A program made the position numbers and the translations under genes. DNA of 64,000 bases from Rhexocercosporidium sp. MPI-PUGE-AT-0058. Its lineage: Eukaryota; Ascomycota; Leotiomycetes; Helotiales. Below, piece by piece: positions 38,130 to 51,762 of the stretch. The DNA lies in contig JAGTJL010000019.1 in assembly GCA_020746875.1 (NCBI GenBank), positions 248,001 to 312,000 on the forward strand. Direction: 5' to 3'. Every line of letters begins with the position of its first letter. Within the stretch, counting starts at the first letter, position 1. The notes under the pieces are model-generated. The model did not search any database, was not told where the DNA came from, and saw only the letters and a list, made by a program, of their open reading frames with translations.

Positions 38130-39260
38130 GTTTATTAAAAAGTCCCGTAAGTACGCCGATATTATTTATATTAAAGAAAGATAAGAAGTTGCGTTTATAT
38201 ATAAATTATTAAAGATTAAATAAAATAATAATTAAAAATCGCTATCCCCTTTTTCTAATCGATAAGACGCTAGATCGTCTTAGCGGAGCTATAATATTCA
38301 CGGCTTTAGATTTAAAAGATATATATTATCGTATCAGAATTAAAAAGGGATACGAATAGAAAATAGCTTTCCGTATTAAATATAAATATTTTGAATATTT
38401 AATAATGCTTTTCGGGTTATTTAACGCTTTAATTACGTTTTAAGCGTATGTTAACGAAGCGTTAGCGGGATTAATTAATTATTTCGTTATTATATATTTC
38501 GATAATATCTTAATTTATTTTAAGAATAAAGAAGAATATTATAAGTATATTAAAGCTATTATAAAACGGTTACGCAAGTATAAGCTTTTTATTAAATTTA
38601 ATAAGTATGAATTTAAAATAAATTAAATCGAGTTCTTGGGATTTAAAATCGGATTAATTAGTATTTAAGCGGACTTAAAGCGGATCTGTTTAATTCAAGA
38701 ATAACTAAAGCCGGAATCTTATAAGAATATTTAGGTTTTTCTGGGTTTCGCGAATTTTTATCGCAAATTTATATTAAGATATTTTAAGATAATTATAAGC
38801 TTAATAAAAGCTTTTTAAAATATAAAGAATAAGATTAAGAAAGGACCCTTCGAATTCTCCGATACAGTTAAAAAAAGTTTTAAAGATTTAAAAATAGCTT
38901 TTATTAATATATTAATCATAAGGCATTTCGATCCTACGAAGCGCATTCGGGTTGAAACCGATACTTCTGGATTTATAATTATTAATACTCTCTTTTAATA
39001 AGCTGATTCTGAAGAAGGATTTAAGCGATATTAGAAACTTATTACGTATTAGTCCCGCAAGATAACTAATATTAAGCGGAATTATATTACTTACGATAGA
39101 AAGCTTCTAGTTATTATTAAGTATTTTAAGGAATAAAGGCATTATCTTAAGGGCAGTTAATATATTATTAAAGTACTTACGGATTATAATAATCTCAAGT
39201 ATTTTATAATAGCGAAATATCTCGAGAATCGATAAGTATAATAAGTAATATATTTTACTA
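38130..39260 (+). pseudogene. B1 pol remnant: reverse transcriptase and RNase H
   Basis: Reverse transcriptase motifs appear in the right order: KKDKKLRLYINYQRLN, then KNRYPLFLIDKTLDRLSGA, FTALDLKDIYYRI, FEYLIMLFGLFNA, the catalytic box as YFDN, and the FIKFNKYEF connection. RNase H follows, with RHFDPTKRIRVETDTSGF and a tail KRNYITYDRKLLVI plus RHYLKGS. The second catalytic Asp is Asn (GAT to AAT, a G->A change), so even without the stops it would be inactive. Confidence 0.85.
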
Positions 39261-39939
39261 CTTATGATTTTGAAATTTATTATCGTAAAAGTATTATAAA
39301 CCCGGCGGATAAACTTAGTAAAAGGCCAGATTATCGGGAATCTAAAAGTCTTATTAATATTATTTAGTTATTAATATTTTAAAATAAATTAAAAAGAGCT
39401 TTTGCAAGTGCTTTACGAAATCAAAGAGCCGATATCGAAGTATTTTCAGATAAAGATTATAAGATATTATTAAGAAAATTATCTAATATTATTTAAGATT
39501 TTATTAATAAAAAACCGGATTCGGTACTGATAAAACCGGGACGAGTTACTTAAAAAAGAATTCTGAAAGCTAAATATATAAAATTTAATTTTTTAAATAT
39601 TATATTTAAGATAATAATTTTATCTGTAAATATATTATTATATATAAAAAGCGAAAGCTGGCTACTTATCGCAGGAATTAATAATTGCAAATATTTTATT
39701 CTAATATTATAAATAAGAGCAGTAATTAAAAATCAAATAGCTCTAGCTTTATTAATAAAGCTGCTACGGGATTTAATTATCCTCGCTTAGCGTAATAATA
39801 AAAATTACAGAAATATAATTAATATAATAAGTAAACTTAAATTTCAATTAAATTAAAAGTAAAACTTAAATATATCGGGACTTTTCCGATAAGATTTCAG
39901 AGCTTATATTTTAAATAATTTAATATTGAGAATAAAAAT

Positions 39940-40700
39940 CATAAAACTTTATTATAATAATCCATTAATAAGGCATTACGATATTATAAAGACTTCGTAA
40001 TTCCTCCGTAAAACCTACTTCTAGGATAAAATAGAAGATAATATTAGAATATATATTAAAGAATATAATATTTATTAAAAAATCAAATCGAAATAATATA
40101 CGTTATATAAACTTTTAATAAGTCTTCCGAGGCTTTCGCGGCTTTAATCCGAGATTTTAATAAATTTTATTATAAAATTACCGCCTTATAAAGATTTATC
40201 TAATAACTTAGATCTTAATTATATATTAATAATTATTAACCGATATTCGAAGATAGCCCGGTACTTAATATATCGCAAAACGATTAATACTTCCGAATTT
40301 GCGGAATTGCTATTCGAGAGAATATTTTCTTTTTTTAGCGTACTTCAGAATATCGTATCCGATAGAAATACGGTGTTTATTAGTAAATTCTGGTTTATTT
40401 TTTATTTTTATATATATATTAAATAAAAATTAAACTTTATATATTATCTTTAAACGAATAAATAAATAAAAAAATAAAACCAAAATCTAAAAATATACTT
40501 TCGCGCTTTTTGCGGAATATTATAAAAAAACTAAATAAGGAAACTAGCTTTTACCGAGTTTACTTATAATAATTCCTTTTATTAAACGCTCCAAATATCT
40601 TTATTTTAAGTCTGCTATAATTATAAGCCGGTAATATTATAAAACTTTAAAAATAATATTTAAAGAAGAAAAGTATCAACTGCTCGAGATAGAATTAAAT
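39940..40700 (+). pseudogene. B1 pol remnant: integrase
   Basis: Residual signals include the zinc-binding-like LRYYKDF start, IKEYNIYQKIK, and the core LPPYKDLSNNLDLNYILIIINRYSKIARYL, which corresponds to the D..L.VVVDR.SKMAHF motif of Gypsy integrases. It follows RNase H directly, as in Ty3/Gypsy pol. Confidence 0.75.
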
Positions 40701-41559
40701 TACTAAATAATAAACGAACTGAATTTGCGAAAATTTGAAATCGTGCGTAATAGAATCGGGAAGGCTATTATAATACCCGGCATTTAGATAAATATTTCTA
40801 ATTAAAATAATAAGTAATATTTAATACTAAGAATATTCGACTGAAAACTGGAAAGCTATTATTAAAATATATTAACTTATTCTAGATTATTAAATGCGTA
40901 AGTAATACGATATATATTTTAAAGCTGCTAAGCTTATATAAAAAGCTTTATTTAATATTCTATATATTTTTATTAAAAGAATATATAATATAAGCTAATA
41001 AGTAATTAAATAATTACTTACTCAGTGAACTTCTGAAATTAAATAAAAAAGATAACTTCCAAGAATAAAAAGTTGAAAATATCTTTAATTATAAATAAAA
41101 TAAAAGAAATAAGATTAAGAAATATTTAATTAAATAAAAAAATTTCTCAGAAGATTATAATACTTAGCTCTTAATATACTTAAACCTCGAGAATACTAAA
41201 GAAACTCTTAATATATATAATAAGAATTATAAATTAAAAAGTTAAATACCAGAAGTAAAAAAGTATAAAACTTCCGCGTAACTTATAAAAAAGCCGGGAA
41301 AATTACGAAAAATCGAAAAGCCGAGAAAATATTGCCGATTATAAATAAAATTTTTTTTTTTTTATATTTTCTTATAAAAGTTTTAAAAGTTTTATTAAAA
41401 TTTCAGAAATAATATTAACGCAAATATAAAATATATAATATTATATTAAAAAAAAATAAGCTTATAAAATATATTTAAATTATAATTTAAAAAATAACGA
41501 GATTTTATTTTAATTATAAAATAATAACGTAATTTTATTATAAGTGCTTAAAGCATAAA

Positions 41560-43177
41560 GTATTTATTTTATAAATTAAATCATCCGAAAAACTTAAACT
41601 CCTTAATATTAAACTCAGACTCGTACTGTAATATTTATTAAACGCTAAAGAATTATAAAATATCTCTTAAAATAGCTTTAATAATCTCGTTCGATGCAAT
41701 ACCGCCTTAATATAATATTAATATATATTAGCAGTAAAGCGAGCACGGAATACTTATAATAATTATTATAATTTCGCGGTATAATTGAATCTTTATTATT
41801 AATTCTTTTATTAAATTATAAGTAATCTAGTCGGCTTTAAAAGCGGAAATAATAATATAAGCGTTCTTAAATTTAAATATATTACTGATTAAGCGTATTA
41901 TACTTTTATAAAACTTCTCGAACTCCTTTATTTCGTTAATATATTAATAATATTTCGAAGGAGAAAGGTATAACTTACGGAAAGAGTATTAATAAGAAGA
42001 AAGACTTAATTAGTATTTTTCTTATCGGGCTTAAAGGATATACGCGATAAGAAATCGGTTATACGGTGCTTCTCGAGCTAAGCAGCGAAGCTTTAAGCTC
42101 CCGTAAGAATCGTAAAATTATAATCCTCGGAGGCGACGCTAGTATTATATTAGTTATTCTTACGTAACCAGTTCTCGAAATCGACAGTAAGGTTTTTTAT
42201 AATACGGATATCCTTATAAAAAATATAAAGGAATTATTTATTTTACAGTTAATATACGGTTTACTTCTGACGCGCTTAATATTATATTATTAATAAATTT
42301 TATAAATATAAGTACGTACGATAATATAAACGGCCTTCTGCTCGGAATAACAGTCGTAATTCTTCTTACTTTTTTTATTAATATAATAAAAGAAGAGATC
42401 GATTAGTATAACTTTGAAGTATTAGCCGCAGGAACTTCTGCGAAGCCAGTTCGTAAGGTTATTAGATGCGATGGCTTTAAGACGCTAAACGAAGGATATA
42501 ATAATAATAATAATATTAATAATTAATTAAAAAAAAGAAAAAGAAGAAAAACAAGGAAATAGCAACGTATAAATACGAGTATTATATATAAATAAGCTAA
42601 AAAAGAAAAATTATTATTAACGCGACGAGAAAGCTATTTATATATACGTTTTAATAAAATAACGAAGTCGTAATCATTACGTAATTATATTATTATATTT
42701 ATATTATTTGTATTCCATTTATTTAATAAATAAACGTGAATACGCTATTAGCGCGCAACTTACTTATTATTTCGCCGACTAAAGATAATTCTTTAATAAT
42801 AACGATAATTGCAACACTCGAATATAGATATAAGAGTTCTTATATATACGCGTAAGGATCTTATAATTAAAGCAAATATCTTTTATTATTTTATAAAGCT
42901 ATTTTTATTTACTAAGCTAATAATATTAATATATTATGCGAAACAGCTTATAAAATAATCGGACGACGTCTGATAAATTAATCGCGGTGCAGTATTATAT
43001 ATTTAGCGTAATAATTTAAATAATCGTATTAATTTAATTAATTAAACTTATCGACCGGAATACGGCTATCCGACTTACCGCGGCCTGGTCCTCGTCTTAG
43101 GCGACGCGAAAGCGTATTAATATATTATTAATTAAAGTATCGGTATTACAAACGCTATTATTAAAAAAAGGAATAAT
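41560..43177. other. extra segment between pol and 3' LTR of family B
   Basis: About 1.6 kb lying after integrase and before the 3' LTR, present with the same content in B2 (43822 to ~45430) and B3 (54810 to ~56420). The antisense strand has a frame that reads like protein (in B3 plus strand from 56050: NEIKEFEKFYKN, IFKFKNAYIIIS, NLIKELITEIRL), with stops explainable as Trp/Gln. A sense-strand frame is also fairly open (TVLLELSSEAL near 42065). Which is real is unresolved. I recognise no domain. Confidence 0.5.
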
Positions 43178-43434
43178 TATTATATATATACTTATTTATT
43201 TTATTTATACGGAATCGGGCTTATAATATAAGAAGGCCGAGGCTTTTACGGTATTAATAGAATCAGTTTTACTTATATATTTAATTACGCCGGCGTTTTA
43301 CTTCTTCTTATAAGTAATCCCTTTTATATATACGCTTTTCTTTTAGACTTCTTCGAAGGCCAGAAATTAGTTTTTTGAATATAATTTACCTTAAACTTCT
43401 ACGAAGCTTTGCCTACCGTGAATTCCATCTGACA
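43178..43434 (+). repeat. B1 3' LTR, 257 bp
   Basis: Starts TATTATATATATAC, the RIP-changed form of TGTCATATGTATGC, and ends CCATCTGACA. Over the first 35 bp every difference from the 5' LTR is C->T or G->A. Confidence 0.92.
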
Positions 43435-43565
43435 GTAAGTTAACCTTTTAAGTACTTTAATAATAATTTTATTATTTCGTATAGCTTATTTTATAAGCTC
43501 TTTAAGGTTTTTAAGGCCTTATAAATTTCGCTCTTCGAGATTAAGTTTAGGCTAATCTTTATTAT
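43435..43565 (-). mobile_element. family D body fragment between B1 and B2
   Basis: Its reverse complement aligns with 16027-16150 of the family D integrase-end region (GCCTAAAC.TAATCTCGA.GAG, then ATTTATAAGGCCTTAAA). Together with 35071-35144 it is one D copy split by B1. Confidence 0.85.
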
Positions 43566-43821
43566 TATCAGATGGAGTTCACGGTAAGCAAAGCTTTATA
43601 AAAGTTCAGAGGAAATATAATTAAAGAATTAATCTTTAGCTTTTAAAAAAGTCTAATAGAAAAGCGTATATATAAAAAGGATTATTTATAAAAGGAAGCA
43701 AAACGCCGGTATAATTAAATATATAAGTAAGATTAATTTTATTAATATCGTAAAAGCCTCGGCTTCCTTATATTACGGATTCGATTCCGTATAAATAAAA
43801 TAAATAAGTATATATATAATA
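43566..43821 (-). repeat. B2 3' LTR
   Basis: Starts TATCAGATGGAGTTCACGG, corresponding to mutated TGTCAGATGG, and ends TATATAATA. It is 256 bp, one less than the B1 and B3 LTRs. Confidence 0.85.
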
Positions 43822-46800
43822 ATTATTTCCTTTTTTAATAATAGCGTTCGCGATACTAATGCTTTAATTAATAATATATTAATACGCGTTCGCGTCGCCT
43901 AAGACGAGGACTAAGCCGCGGTAAGTTAGATAGCCGCATTTTAATTAATAAGTTTAATTAATTAAATTAATATAATTATTTATATTATTACGTTAAGTAT
44001 ATAATATTATATCGCGATTAATTCGTCGGACGTCGTTTAATTATTTTATAAGCTGTTTTATATAATATATTAATATTATTAATTTAATAAATAAAAATAG
44101 TTTTATAAAATAATAAAAGATATTTACTTTAATTATAAGACTTTTACGCGTATATATAAGAGCTCTTATATTCATATTCGAGTGCTATAATTATTATTAT
44201 TATTAAAGAGTTATCTTCGGTCGGCAAAGTAATAAGTAAGTTGCGCGTTAATAATATATTCACGTTTATTTACTAAGTAAATAAAATATAAATAATATAA
44301 ATATAATAATATAATTACGTAATAATCGCGACTTTATTATCTCGTTAAGACGTATATATAAATAGCCTCCTCGTTGCGTTAATAATAACTTTTTTTCTTT
44401 AACTTATTTATATATAATACTTATACTTATACGTCGTTATCTTCCTGTCTTTCTTTTACTTTTCTTTTTTAATTAATTATTAATATTATTATTATTATAT
44501 CTTTTATTTAACGTCTTAAAGTTATTACATTTAATAACCTTACGAACTGGCCTCGTAAAAGTTCTTACGGCTAATGCTTTAAAATTATATTAATCGATCC
44601 CTTCTTTTATTATATTAATAAAAAAGGCTAAAAAAATTACGATTATTATTTTAAGTAAAAAGCCGTTTATATTATTATACGTACTTATATTTATAAAATT
44701 TATTAATAATATAATATTAAGCGCGTTAAAAGTAAACCGTATATTAATTATAAAATAAATAATTCTTTTATACTTTTTATAAAAATATTTATATTATAAA
44801 AAACCTTACTTTTAATTTCGAAAATTAATTACGTAAGAATAATTAATATAATACCGGCGTCGCTTTTAAAGATTATAATTTCACGCTTCTTATAAAAGCT
44901 TAAAGCTTCGCTGTTTAACTCGAGAAGCATTATATAACCGATTTTTTATTATATATATCTTTTAAGCTTAATAAAAAAGATATTAATTATATCTTTTCTT
45001 TTATTAATATTCTTTCTGTAAGTTATATTTTTTTTTTTTAAAATATTATTAATATATTAATAAAATTAAAGAGTTCGAGAAGTTTTATAAAAATATAATA
45101 CGCTTAATTAATAATATATTTAAATTTAAGAACGCTTATATTATTACTTCCGCTTTTAAAGCTAATTAAATTACGTATAATTTAATAAAGGAATTAATAA
45201 TAAAGATTTAGTTATACCGCAAAGTCATAATAATTATTATAAGTATTCTGTGCCCGTTCCGCTATTAATATATATTAATATTATATTAAAGCGGTATTAC
45301 ATCGAACGAAATTATTAAAGCTATTTTAAGAAATATCTTATAATTTTTTAGCGTTTAATAAATATTATAATACGAATTTAAATTTAACGTTAAAAAATTT
45401 AGGATTTTCGAATAATTTAATTTATAAAGTAAATAATTTATACTTTAAGTACTTATAATAAAATTACGCTATTATTTTATAATTAAAATAAAATCTCGTT
45501 ATTTTTTAAATTATAATTTAAATATATTTTATAAGTTTATTCTTTTTTAATATAATATTATATATTTTATATTTACGCTAATATTATTTTTAAAGCTTTA
45601 ATAAAACTTTTAAAACCTTTATAAAAAAATATAAAAAAAAAATATCTTTATTTATAATCGGCGGTGCTTTTTTAGCCTTCTAACTTTTTGTAATTTTTTA
45701 GTTTTTTTATAAATTACGCGAAAGTTTTATATTTCTTTATATTTAATATTTAACTTTTTAATTTATAATTCTTATTATATATATTAAGAGTTTCCTTAAT
45801 ATTCTCGAGATTTAAATATATTAAAAGCTAAGTATTATAATTTTCCGGGAAATCTTTTTATTTAATTAAATATTTTTTAATTTTACTTTTTTTATTTTAT
45901 TTATAATTAAAAATACTTTTAATTTCTTATTCTTAAAAGTTATCTTTTTCGTTTAGCTTTAGAAGCTTACCGAGTAAGTAATTATTTAATTACTTATTAG
46001 CTTATATTATATATTCTTTTAATAAAAATATATAAAATATTAAATAAAGTTTTTCATATAAGCTTAATAACTTTAAAATATATGCCGTATTATTTACGTA
46101 TTTAATAATTTAGAATAAACTAATATATTTTAGCGACATCTTTTTAGTCTTTAATTAAATATTCTTAATATTAAGTATTATTTATTATTTTAATTAAAAA
46201 TATTTATTCAAATGCCAGGCATTATAATAGCCTTTCTGACTTTATTACGCATAATCTTAAACTTTCGTAAATTTAGCTTATTTATTATTTAATAATTTAA
46301 TTTTATCTCGGGCAATTAGTACTTCTTCTCCTTAAATATTATCTTTAAGATTTTATAATATTACCGACTTATAACCGTAGCACACTTAAAATAAAGATAT
46401 TTAAAGCGTTTAATAAAAGAAATTATTATAAATAAACTTAGCAAAAGCTAGTTTTTTTACTTAATTTTTTTTATAATATCTCGTAAAAAACGTAGAAATA
46501 TATTTTTAAATTTTAATTTTACTTTTTTATTTATTTATTTATTTAAAAATAATATATAAAGCTTAATTTTTATTTAATATATATATAAAAGCAAAGAATA
46601 AACTAGAATTTATTAATAAATACTATACTTTTATTAAATATAATATCTTAAAGTACGCTAAAAAAAGAAAACACTCTCTCGAATAATAATTTTATAAATT
46701 TAAAAATATTAATTATTTTATAATATATTAAGTATTAGGCTATCTTTAAATGCCGGTTAATAATTACTAATATATAATTAAGATTTAAGCTATTAAATAG

Positions 46801-46950
46801 GTTTTTATAAAGCGGTAACCTTATAATAAAATCTATTAAAATCTCGGATTAAGGCCGCGAAGGCCTCGAGAGACTTATTAAAAGTTTATATAACGTATAT
46901 CGCTTCGATTTAATCTTTTAATAAATATCGCATTCTTTAATATATATTTT

Positions 46951-47340
46951 AGAGTATAGCTAAAGTATTATACGGAAATAACTAAATTATTATACGCTAA
47001 GGAATTTTTAAGAATCCAGAGGGTGCATTTATTAACCGCGCCCTATTATACTAATTTATACTAGGGGCTAAGGGCCGTTAATGAAACCCTTAAGCTTTAT
47101 TAAACTTGACTTTTAAAGCTATTTATACTTTCTTACTTAATACTTTAAAGTAATATATCGACTTTAAAGAGGATTATAAAGATGAATTAGTATAATTACG
47201 TAGGATATATATATTACCCTTAGCCTCTAGTATAAATTAATATAATAGGGCGCGGTTAATAAATACACCTTCTGGATTCTTAAAAATTCCTTAGCGTATA
47301 ATAATTTAATTATTTCCGTATAATGCTTTAGCTATACCCA
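46951..47340. mobile_element. MITE N1 nested in B2, long terminal inverted repeats
   Basis: 390 bp with inverted arms of about 130 bp each (GTATAGCTAAAG at the left, CTTTAGCTATAC at the right). They remain matched through ACGCTAAGGAATTTTTAAGA and the ATTTATTAACCGCGCCCTATT stretch. A 6-bp repeat TATTTT flanks it (46945-46950 and 47341-47346). B3 (around 57945) and B1 (around 40050) have the same site without the insert, so the boundaries are direct observations. No coding capacity. The arms are less mutated than the surrounding B2 sequence. Confidence 0.9.
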
Positions 47341-49008
47341 TATTTTAATATCGTCTTTTATTTTATTTTAAAAGTAGGTTTTACGGAGGAATTATAAAAT
47401 CTTTATAATACCGTAATACCTTATTAATAAGTTATTATAATAAAGTTTTATGATTTTTATTTTTAATATTAAATTATTTAGGATATAAGCTTTAAAATCT
47501 TATTAAGAAAGTCTTAATATATTTAAGTTTTATTTTTAATCTTATTAAGATTTAGGTTTACTCGCTATATTAGTTATACTTTTGCAGTTTTTATTATTAC
47601 GCTAAGCGAAAATAATTAAGTCTTATAACGGCTTTATTAATAAAGTTAAAGCTATTTAACTTTTAATTATTACTTTTATTTATAATATTAAAATAAAATA
47701 TTTATAATTATTAATTCCTATAATAAACAGCTAGCATTCGCTCCTTATATATAATAATATATTTATAAATAAAGTTATTATTTTAAGTATAATATTTAAA
47801 AGATTAAGTTTTATATATTTAACTTTTAAATTTTTTTTAAAAAATAACTTATTTCGGTTTTATTAATACCGAGTCCGGCCTTTTATTAATAAGATCTTAA
47901 ATAATATTAAATAGATTTTTTAATAATATTTTATAATTCCCGTCTAAAAATGCTTCGATGTCGGCTTTTCGACTTCGTAAAACACTTATAAAAGCTCTTT
48001 TTAATTTATTTTAAAATATTAATAGCTAAATAATATTAATAAAGCTTTTAAATTTCCGATAATCTAGCCTCTTATTAAGTTTATTTACTGGGTTTACGGT
48101 ATTCTTATAATAATAAATTTCAAAATCATAAATAATAAAATATATTATTTATCGTACTTATCGACTCTCGAAATATTTCGCTATTATAAAATACTTAAGT
48201 TTATTATAATCTGTAAGCATTTTAATAATATATTAACTGCCCTTAAGGTAATGCTTTTATTCTTTAAAACACTTAACGATAACTAAAAGCTCTTTATTAT
48301 AAGTAATATAATTTCGCTTAGCATTAATTATCTTACGGGATTAATACGTAATAGGTTTTTAATATTATTTAAATTCTTCTTTAGAATTAGCTTATTAAGA
48401 AAAAGTATTAATAATTATAAATCCAAAAGCATCGGTTTTAATTTAAATGCGCTTCGTAAGTTTAAAATACTTTATCATTAATATATTAATAAAAGCTACT
48501 TTTAAATCTTTAAAGGTTTTTTTAATTATATCGGAGAATTTAAAAAGTCCTTTTTTAATTTTATTCTTTATACTTTAAAGAGCTCCCGTTAAGCTTATAT
48601 AATTATCTTAAAATATTTTAATATAAATTTATAATAAAAATTCGCAAAGCTTAAAAAAACCTAAATATCTTTATAAAATTCCGACTTTAGCTATTTTTAA
48701 ATTACACGAATCCGCTCTAAGTCCGCTTAAATGCCGGTTAATCTAACTTTAAATCTTAAGAACTTGATTTAATTTACTTTAAACTTATACTTACTAAGTT
48801 TAATAAAGAGTTTATACTTATGTAATTGTTTTATAACGGCTTTAATATACTTATAATACCTTTTTATATTTTTAAAATAAATTAAGATATTATCGAGATA
48901 TATGATAACGAAATAATTAAATAATTTTATTTACGCTTTATTAATATACGCTTAAAACGTAATTAAAGCGTTAAATAGCCCGAAAGATATTATTAAATAT
49001 TTAAAATA

Positions 49009-49056
49009 TTTATATTTTATATAAAAAGCTATTTATATTTTATATAAAAAGCTATT
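49009..49056. repeat. 24-bp tandem duplication in B2
   Basis: The unit tttatattttatataaaaagct is present twice in tandem, but once in B3 (around 59600). It is a small slippage event after insertion. Confidence 0.7.
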
Positions 49057-50767
49057 TTTATTTATATTCTTTTTTAATTTTAATATAATAATATATATTT
49101 TTTAAATTTAAAGCCACAAATATTACGGCTCTGCCGAGACAATCTAGCGTTTTATTGATTAGAAAAAGGAAATAGCGATTTTTAATTATTATTTTATTTA
49201 ATCTTTAATAATTTATATATAAACGTAATTCTTTATATTTTTTAATATAACTAATATCGACGTACTTACGGGACTTTTTAACGGACGAATTCATCCCTTT
49301 TATAATAAAGCAGTAAAGTATTCCCAAAGCGCAGCGAGTTATAATTCGGAAAGGTTATAAAAGGAATTATATAAAGGGAATACGTTAATATCGATAGCAT
49401 GCTCGAATCCAACTTATTCTTTAAGGAAAGTAATTAGCGGATTATTATTATATATATTTATTATATTTATAAACTAATTTAAAAGAAGTGTCGGTTTAAG
49501 AGTCTTTAGCTAAATAATTAATATTTACGACGGGTTTACGACGCCGGTATTAAAATGAATATCTTACGACTGCCTTAAATACTTATATAATCTTAAATTC
49601 TTTAAATAGTTATAATTAAATTAAAATATAAATATAATATAAGATATTATTTTAAAGTCGATATTAAAAGTATTAATAAACTCTTTTATTATTATAATCT
49701 AGATTTCATTTTAAGTTAAGGCGTAAGCTTATTTCTTAAGTTTTTAGTCGTAATACCCGACGCTTTTATATTTAAAGAACTTTATTCCGAGAATTATATT
49801 ATATTTTAAGTTTTTATAATTATAAAATCTTTTTTAAAAAGTTCTCGAGATTTTACGGTCGTCTTATATAATTATATATAAATTATAAGCGTTAATTACC
49901 CGAAACCAATACTTATTAAAAGTTATAAACTCTTAATTATATTTAAATAAAAAAAGAAATCCTTATAACTTAAAAGATTTTCTTTTCGGTAAGCGTTTAA
50001 AAATTACTTAAATAATATAAGTTAAAGTATATTATCTTCGGGATTTATTCTAACGACCGAATAAGTAAGAGGAGAATTATTAATAAGCTTATTAATAAGC
50101 TTATTATTAAATACTTCTTAATCATCGAATTCATCGTTAAGATCTTATAATATAATTATTAATAATTAATTTAATAATAATAAAATTATTTAAAAAAAAT
50201 TTCAAGAAATTAAATTAAAGAAAAACTTATTTAGCGAGCTACGATTTAATTGTTAATACGTGAAATCGCTGCTTTAAAAGCTTTAAAAAGCATAACTAAT
50301 AATTAAGGAGAATTTATTAATAAAAGTAAAAGATTAAAAAACAAAAGAAATAAAGAAATAAGTAAATAAGCACGCGAATATAAAATACGTTAATATTAAA
50401 TAAAAGCTAATTATAATAATACGAAAGTCGATATATATATATCTTTAAAGTTAATTATAATCGCGTTATTATAATATAGGACGCTTAAACTAATAATAAC
50501 CCTATTAACCCGGGAAGCGGCGTATTATATAAGCTAATAAAAAGCTGGCATATATTATTGCGGCTTCTTGTTATATATAGCAATTACTTTAAAAGAATTA
50601 AATTTACTAATTATAGCTTAATAACTTAATAATTAAACGGAATAATACGAGATCTTAATTATAAAATAAACCTTACTTTAATCTTATTTTTAAAACTTAC
50701 GATTTATATACGTTAAATATAATAATCAAGATCTTATTTACCTTAATTATTATAAATTAATTATATA

Positions 50768-51268
50768 AGCCACAGCTAAATCGACACACTGAAATAGCTA
50801 AATCGACATACGCTAAAATTGTAAAACTTAACGAGTATTATTTATTAACCTTGCCCCGTTATATAATTTTATATTATAAAGCAAGGTTAATTTATATAAA
50901 AGATAAATATATATACTTAAATAATTACCCTTGAGAATGAAAATTAAAACTATTTAAACTGTTAAAAGTAATACTTCCGAGCTTAATACACGTCGAGAAA
51001 GAGCTTATATATAAGGCATTTCATCTGTTTATTAAATAGATAATACTAAAAATGCCATTACAATTACTATTATAATAATACAAAAGAATATAATTAATAA
51101 AATAAAAGTATATAATTAAGATACGGAGTTTAAGTTAGATAACTTTAATGAATTAATATAAAGGCTAATTATATATTATAAATGACTTTCCATACAACTT
51201 TTAATAATAATAAATGCACTCTTCATTTTCGGCTCGCTTGATTAGCGTATGTCGATTTAGCTGTGGCT
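50768..51268. mobile_element. MITE N2, terminal inverted repeats starting AGCCACAGCTAAATCGACA
   Basis: 501 bp. The left arm has an internal duplication of about 22 bp, in which AGCTAAATCGACA is repeated, before TACGCTAA. The right arm ends TTAGCGTATGTCGATTTAGC and TGTGGCT. Subterminal sequence (ATTTATTAACC.TGCCCC..) resembles MITE N1. No coding frame. Flanks are TA-rich, so the target duplication cannot be read with certainty. Confidence 0.75.
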
Positions 51269-51762
51269 ATTATATATTTAAATCTTATTTATTTAATTAT
51301 ATATAATTTAAATACGTATTTTTATTTTTATTTATTATTAATATTAATTGCTTAATAAACTGCTTATATCGATATACAGAATCTTCGTATATTATATTTT
51401 TAAAGCGCGTATTAATATTTTTATTTATTATAATATCTTAAAAATATTAATTTATTACTCCGCGTTACGCTTTTATTAAGAATTAATATATATACTCGGA
51501 GAGCTTATATTATATCTCTCGATTGCTTATACGCCTTTAAATAATAAAGCTTATTTATAAGACGGAGCCTTATTATAAAGGTGTATTACGCCTTAGCGCA
51601 GTTTATTAGTTATATATATGCTCTCGTAAGCACTTACGTATATATATACTATGCTTATAATCGTCTTTTATAAAAGTAACGCTTATTTTAATATATTTTT
51701 TAAATTCTTACTTTTTACGTTAATCGTAGAGCTCTTAAATTACTAAAAGCCTGCTCTACTTC

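Larger units (their letters stand above)
35145..43434 (+). mobile_element. complete family B Gypsy retrotransposon copy B1, RIP-degraded
   Basis: 8290 bp, target duplication GTAAG (35140-35144 and 43435-43439), LTRs of 257 bp. Plus-strand order: gag ~35715-37200, protease region, reverse transcriptase ~38130-38690, RNase H ~38925-39260, integrase ~39940-40700, then a ~1.6-kb extra segment, then the 3' LTR. The RT reads LRLYINYQRLNKITIKNRYP and FTALDLKDIYYRIRI, with the YLDD box as YFDN near 38495. RNase H reads VETDTSGF and later VLTDYNNLK. Integrase ends in the zinc/DDE region with IINRYSKIARYL. Former Gln/Trp codons are now stops. It is a dead copy; the order RT-RNase H-integrase is that of Ty3/Gypsy. 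Confidence 0.93.
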
